Of a stretch of 8,730 bases of DNA, positions 5,638 through 8,730 are shown piece after piece (the stretch's first letter is position 1; each line of letters begins with the position of its first letter). The notes under the pieces are model-generated. The model was not told where the DNA came from and made no database searches. It saw only the letters and a program-made list of their open reading frames with translations. Position numbers and translations under genes: made by a program. Source of the stretch: Candidatus Sediminicultor tertius (GTDB taxonomy: Bacteria > Atribacterota > Phoenicimicrobiia > Phoenicimicrobiales > Phoenicimicrobiaceae); contig DPXH01000112.1 in NCBI GenBank assembly GCA_003527405.1, forward strand, positions 1 to 8,730, read 5' to 3'.

Positions 5638-6514
5638 TTATATATTTTCCTACAGAAAACATACTCCCCAAAATTCCCACTAAACTCCCTAACAGCACAA
5701 TTGCTATACCTATAGGTAATAAATCCATATTGTCCACCACCAATGGTAAAAAAGGAATGGCTTGATGTACTTTATCTACGGCAAAAATATAAAAGTTATA
5801 TAATATTATTATGGAAAAAAGGCTTGAGATAAAACCCTGTAAAAATCCTTCAATTATAAAAGGCCATTTAATAAACCAGGAAGTAGCTCCTGATAAGCTC
5901 ATTATTTCAATTTCATTTCTTCTAGCATATACAGTAATTTTTATTATGTTAGATATGATTAGAATAGAAGCAAAAACCAGAAGAGCTAATACTAACATCC
6001 CCGCCCTTCTAAATACATAAGTAAAATTTAACAATTTTTCTGCTATTTCCCGGCCATATTCAACTTCTTCCACTTTTTTAAATTCAGTAATCCGATTAGC
6101 AATCTGCTCAATCACCTTAGGGTCTTTTACCTGTATCTCAAGAGAAGATGGAAGCGGGTTTTTTTCAATAGCACTGAGTATATCTTTCTGCTCACCTAAA
6201 TCCTTTAGTAACCTCTGATAGGCCTCTTCTTTAGATACAAATTTTACCTCTTTTATCCCATCTATTGAAGCAATATTACTTTTTAAATTGTTTATCTCGG
6301 CTTGGGAAATATTATCTTCTAAATAAACTATAATCTCCAACTGGGATTCTATATTTTTTAGAAAAAGACTGGAATTTGTAGAAATTAATAGAAACACTCC
6401 AACAATAATTAAAATAGTAGTGATGCTTAATATTGTTGCCATACTCATTAAAGTACTTCTTTTAAAACTGAGCAAAGCCTCTCTAAAATAAAATCCCATA
6501 TTCTCAAAAATCAT
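5630..6514 (-). CDS. ftsX: Cell division permease-like protein FtsX
   Basis: FtsX is the membrane subunit of the FtsEX complex. It passes ATP-driven conformational change from FtsE to wall-hydrolase regulators outside the cell. The 294 residues show the family layout: a cytoplasmic N terminus, a membrane helix at 22-44, an extracellular loop at about 45-165, then three helices at about 170-192, 217-245 and 266-288. ARRNEIEIMSLSGATSWFI (197-215), followed by PFIIEG, is the conserved cytoplasmic stretch between helices 2 and 3. The length is normal. The ATG begins one base after the ftsE stop, and GAGGGA inside the end of ftsE serves as its ribosome binding site. The 3' end overlaps envC by 8 bp. 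In this family the extracellular loop contacts the coiled-coil partner, here probably the EnvC-like protein. Confidence 0.97.
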   Translation of the reverse strand: MIFENMGFYFREALLSFKRSTLMSMATILSITTILIIVGVFLLISTNSSLFLKNIESQLEIIVYLEDNISQAEINNLKSNIASIDGIKEVKFVSKEEAYQRLLKDLGEQKDILSAIEKNPLPSSLEIQVKDPKVIEQIANRITEFKKVEEVEYGREIAEKLLNFTYVFRRAGMLVLALLVFASILIISNIIKITVYARRNEIEIMSLSGATSWFIKWPFIIEGFLQGFISSLFSIIILYNFYIFAVDKVHQAIPFLPLVVDNMDLLPIGIAIVLLGSLVGILGSMFSVGKYINV

Positions 6515-6515
6515 C

Positions 6516-7190
6516 TTAATATGTCCCTCTTTGCGTATCTTCTATTATTCGTCCCCGCTCCAATCTCACTACTCGCTTCTTGGCTTTATCTATCATAAGT
6601 TTATCATGGGAAGCCATTATAATAGTAGTTCCCCGGATGTTTATATGAAATAGAAGCTTCATAATTTCCCAGGAAGTGTAAGGATCTAAATTTCCAGTCG
6701 GTTCATCGGTAAGCAATATTAATGGTTCGTTAGCAATAGCCCGGGCAATACATAACTTTTGCTGTTCTCCTCCGGACAATAAATGTGGCTTTATCTTCCT
6801 TTTATGCTCCAGCCCGACTAAATTAAGGACCTTATTAACTTGCTGTCTTATCTCAAAATTAGTTGCACCAATCGCTTTTAAACCAAAGGAAACATTTTCA
6901 TATACCGTTCTATTATACAGTAATTTAAAATCTTGAAAGACAATACCTATATTTCGCCTTAAATAAGGTATATATCCGGATTTAAGCCGGGCGATATTTA
7001 TCCCATCGACAATTACCTGTCCTTTAGTGGGAACAATCCCCCGGTAAATCAATTTTAAAAAAGTACTCTTCCCTGCCCCGGTAGGGCCTACTAAAAAAAC
7101 AAATTCGCCCTTTTTTATATGGATATTGATATCCCGTAAGGCTTGAATTTTGTTGGGATAATTTTTATATACGTGAAACATTCTAATCAT
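6516..7190 (-). CDS. ftsE: Cell division ATP-binding protein FtsE
   Basis: FtsE is the cytoplasmic ATPase of FtsEX. With the ATG at 7190 it has 224 residues and begins MIRMFHVYKNYP, which aligns with the usual FtsE start (MIxFxxVxKxYP). The frame is open to a TTG at 7208, but that codon has no ribosome binding site and adds six residues the family lacks. GAGG at 7206-7203 lies 12 bases before the ATG, a rather long spacer. Motifs are Walker A GPTGAGKS (35-42), Q-loop Q86, signature LSGGEQQ (138-144), Walker B LILLTDEP (157-164) and H-switch H195. All catalytic positions are intact. The gene lies 21 bp after csaB and one base before ftsX. Confidence 0.97.
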   Translation of the reverse strand: MIRMFHVYKNYPNKIQALRDINIHIKKGEFVFLVGPTGAGKSTFLKLIYRGIVPTKGQVIVDGINIARLKSGYIPYLRRNIGIVFQDFKLLYNRTVYENVSFGLKAIGATNFEIRQQVNKVLNLVGLEHKRKIKPHLLSGGEQQKLCIARAIANEPLILLTDEPTGNLDPYTSWEIMKLLFHINIRGTTIIMASHDKLMIDKAKKRVVRLERGRIIEDTQRGTY

Positions 7191-7211
7191 ATTAAATAGT
7201 AACCTCAATGG

Positions 7212-8342
7212 TTATGGGTTTAAAAACTTATTAACCAATTCATTATTAGCAAGAGCTTTTTTTTCTAAATTATTTACTTTTTCGAGTAAAATATCTTTTA
7301 TTTTATCATTATTTTCTCTAATATATTCTATCTTTTCTTGAAGATTTTTTAAAGAGATATCTTCGTCTGTTTCTAACAGCAATTCAGATAATCCCAAATT
7401 TTCAACAAAATATTTAACCTTAGGGTCATAGTTAAAGGCTAAAAAAGGAATATTTGCCATACTGGAAAATACAATTGAATGAAGCCTTACCCCAACCATC
7501 AAAGATAATCGGGATAGAACAGAAAGTAATTCTTCGGGTTCAAGCTTTGTTTTTAATACTTCGGCCTTATTCTTCATCAAAGATAATATTTCTTCACTAA
7601 TATGCACATCTTCATCAAATTTAAAAGGAAAAAAAATAATTTTTGCCTTATAATTTTCAATTAAATAATCAGTTGTTTGGGCAAATATTTTCTTTAAATC
7701 TTTTCCATAGCCCTTATATTCTCTGACCGAAACCCCGATTAGGGGACGATTACCCGAATCAATCAATTTCTGAATATAAGGATGGCTATTTATAGTTTGA
7801 TTAAAATTTTTTTTCTTCAACAAAAAGACGGGATCAGAATTCACATGGATTGATGGTTGCACCACTCCTAAATTTTCCAATAATTCTTTAGAGGAGTTAT
7901 CCCTTACGGTAATTAAATCAACCTTATTTAGAATCCACTTCATTAACTTTTTATTAGCCTGCTTGTTTACCGGGCCGATACCCTGGGCATAAATCATAAC
8001 CGGCACTTTAACTATTTTTGCTGCCAATATCAATCCCAGGTAATATAATATACTCCAGCCTTTTCCGGTTGAATCCTGGAGTAACCCCCCACCCCCGCTA
8101 ATAAAAAGATCAGTATCTCGTAGACAGCGCATAATATTAATTAAGTGCAGGCGGTTTATGGCCTTTACCTGATAAGTTTGAGAGGTCTGCAAAGGGTTAC
8201 AGGAAAGAACTGTTATCTTTACTTGAGGTAATTTTTCCTTAAAGGCTCCAACCATAGATTTAAGAATGGCTTCATCCCCGGTATTATTAAAACCATAATA
8301 ACCGGAAATCATTGTCTTTGCTATGGTTTTAGACTTTTTCAT
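7212..8342 (-). CDS. csaB: Polysaccharide pyruvyl transferase CsaB
   Basis: Members of this family transfer pyruvate from phosphoenolpyruvate to a cell-wall polysaccharide. In several Gram-positive bacteria the resulting ketal is the ligand for SLH-domain surface proteins. The 376 residues carry the family motifs GYYGFNNTGDEA (14-25), SGGGGLLQD (82-90), YAQGIGP (118-124), GVRLHS (284-289) and FNYDPKV (303-309). No signal peptide or membrane helix is evident, so it should act in the cytoplasm or at the inner membrane face. The ATG at 8342 overlaps the upstream DUF5693 gene by 14 bp; AGGA lies about 12 bases upstream, a weak site. M12 is another possible start closer to the family consensus. 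The tie to DUF5693 is common in lineages that have CsaB, but an SLH-protein partner is not visible here. Confidence 0.93.
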   Translation of the reverse strand: MKKSKTIAKTMISGYYGFNNTGDEAILKSMVGAFKEKLPQVKITVLSCNPLQTSQTYQVKAINRLHLINIMRCLRDTDLFISGGGGLLQDSTGKGWSILYYLGLILAAKIVKVPVMIYAQGIGPVNKQANKKLMKWILNKVDLITVRDNSSKELLENLGVVQPSIHVNSDPVFLLKKKNFNQTINSHPYIQKLIDSGNRPLIGVSVREYKGYGKDLKKIFAQTTDYLIENYKAKIIFFPFKFDEDVHISEEILSLMKNKAEVLKTKLEPEELLSVLSRLSLMVGVRLHSIVFSSMANIPFLAFNYDPKVKYFVENLGLSELLLETDEDISLKNLQEKIEYIRENNDKIKDILLEKVNNLEKKALANNELVNKFLNP

Positions 8343-8730
8343 AATTAACTATTTTCCTAAATGTTTTTACCAGATAATAAAATACAATAATTATTATTAA
8401 TCCCAGTATCAAGCCTAACCATATTCCGTTAAAAGTTCGCAGTATCGAAAATAAAAAGGGAGTATGAATATGACAGAAGGTATTAATCAAAGTAACCGGG
8501 CCAATAGTCCCGATGATTATTATGGGAATTTTAAATTCTTTTATCTTTAAGTAGCTCATACTCATCGCCAATAACAGAGCGGGATAACCAATTAAAAACT
8601 CTTTATTTCTGGGACGGGCAATTAAAGTCTTTTCCAGGAAAATTCTTATCTTTTCCTCAATGCCCAGAACGGGGATAAAAGAGAAATTCCCTGAACGGGA
8701 TATGTAAATTACCAAAAATACCGCAAAGAA
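8329..8730 (-). CDS. DUF5693 family membrane protein, C-terminal part
   Basis: Only the last 133 codons are in the window; the frame is open to the edge at 8730 and the N terminus lies beyond it. The TTG at 8715 is simply an internal codon. I recognise the DUF5693 hallmark ISRSGN, then a stretch ending in LIARPRNKEFLIGYPALLLA, close to the family pattern RPRTKEFLIGHPA. Three or four hydrophobic segments follow, then a basic tail (KTFRKIVNYEKV). The family is polytopic and has no proven function. It commonly precedes csaB, as here with a 14-bp overlap, which suggests a role in surface-polysaccharide handling, but this is inference. Confidence 0.82.
   Translation of the reverse strand, partial: FFAVFLVIYISRSGNFSFIPVLGIEEKIRIFLEKTLIARPRNKEFLIGYPALLLAMSMSYLKIKEFKIPIIIIGTIGPVTLINTFCHIHTPFLFSILRTFNGIWLGLILGLIIIIVFYYLVKTFRKIVNYEKV

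Noticed and set aside
7191..7208. TTG start for ftsE at 7208
   Set aside because: It has no ribosome binding site and adds six residues before the conserved MIRMFHVYKNYP start.
8713..8715. TTG at 8715 as the start of a small 128-residue gene
   Set aside because: The frame is open to the window edge, and the sequence matches only the C-terminal part of DUF5693 proteins, so the codon is internal.

Overview
The window is AT-rich bacterial DNA in which every supported gene lies on the minus strand, so transcription runs from high to low coordinates. Gene content suggests an anaerobic-type lineage with an S-layer or cell-wall polysaccharide and probably an outer membrane. It has a CsaB-type pyruvyl transferase beside a DUF5693 protein, together with FtsEX, an EnvC-like degenerate LytM protein, a CtpA protease and a YibQ-like deacetylase. 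Diderm Firmicutes relatives (for example Halanaerobiales) or Atribacterota would fit, but this is inference from gene families and base composition.

In order of transcription, the first block (8730 to 3201) is a compact envelope operon. It holds the C-terminal end of a DUF5693 membrane protein, then csaB, ftsE, ftsX, an envC-like gene and ctpA. Neighbours overlap by 8 to 14 bases or are separated by about 1 to 21 bases, so co-transcription and translational coupling are likely. A 163-bp gap with a perfect 12-bp hairpin and 7-bp-period repeats follows. Then comes a yibQ-like divergent polysaccharide deacetylase (TTG start, clear ribosome binding site).

After a 217-bp gap that contains a good sigma70-type promoter comes the second block, on decoding. 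It holds gltX (glutamyl-tRNA synthetase), then tRNA-Gln(CUG), then tRNA-Glu(CUC). A synthetase gene next to both tRNAs that a non-discriminating GluRS would charge suggests the indirect GatCAB route to Gln-tRNA. No GlnRS or Gat gene is in the window to test this.

Functionally, FtsEX is an ABC-type divisome complex that controls a coiled-coil LytM protein. Here the LytM domain has lost two of its expected zinc ligands, so it is more likely an activator of other wall hydrolases than a hydrolase. CtpA and the YibQ-like protein are conserved companions. CsaB and DUF5693 add surface-polysaccharide modification to the same transcription unit.

The most unusual non-coding signal is that all three gaps longer than 100 bp (115-280, 1903-2119, 3038-3200) carry degenerate tandem repeats with a strict 7-bp period, in several sequence families. 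I saw no CRISPR array, insertion sequence, phage gene or obviously novel protein system.
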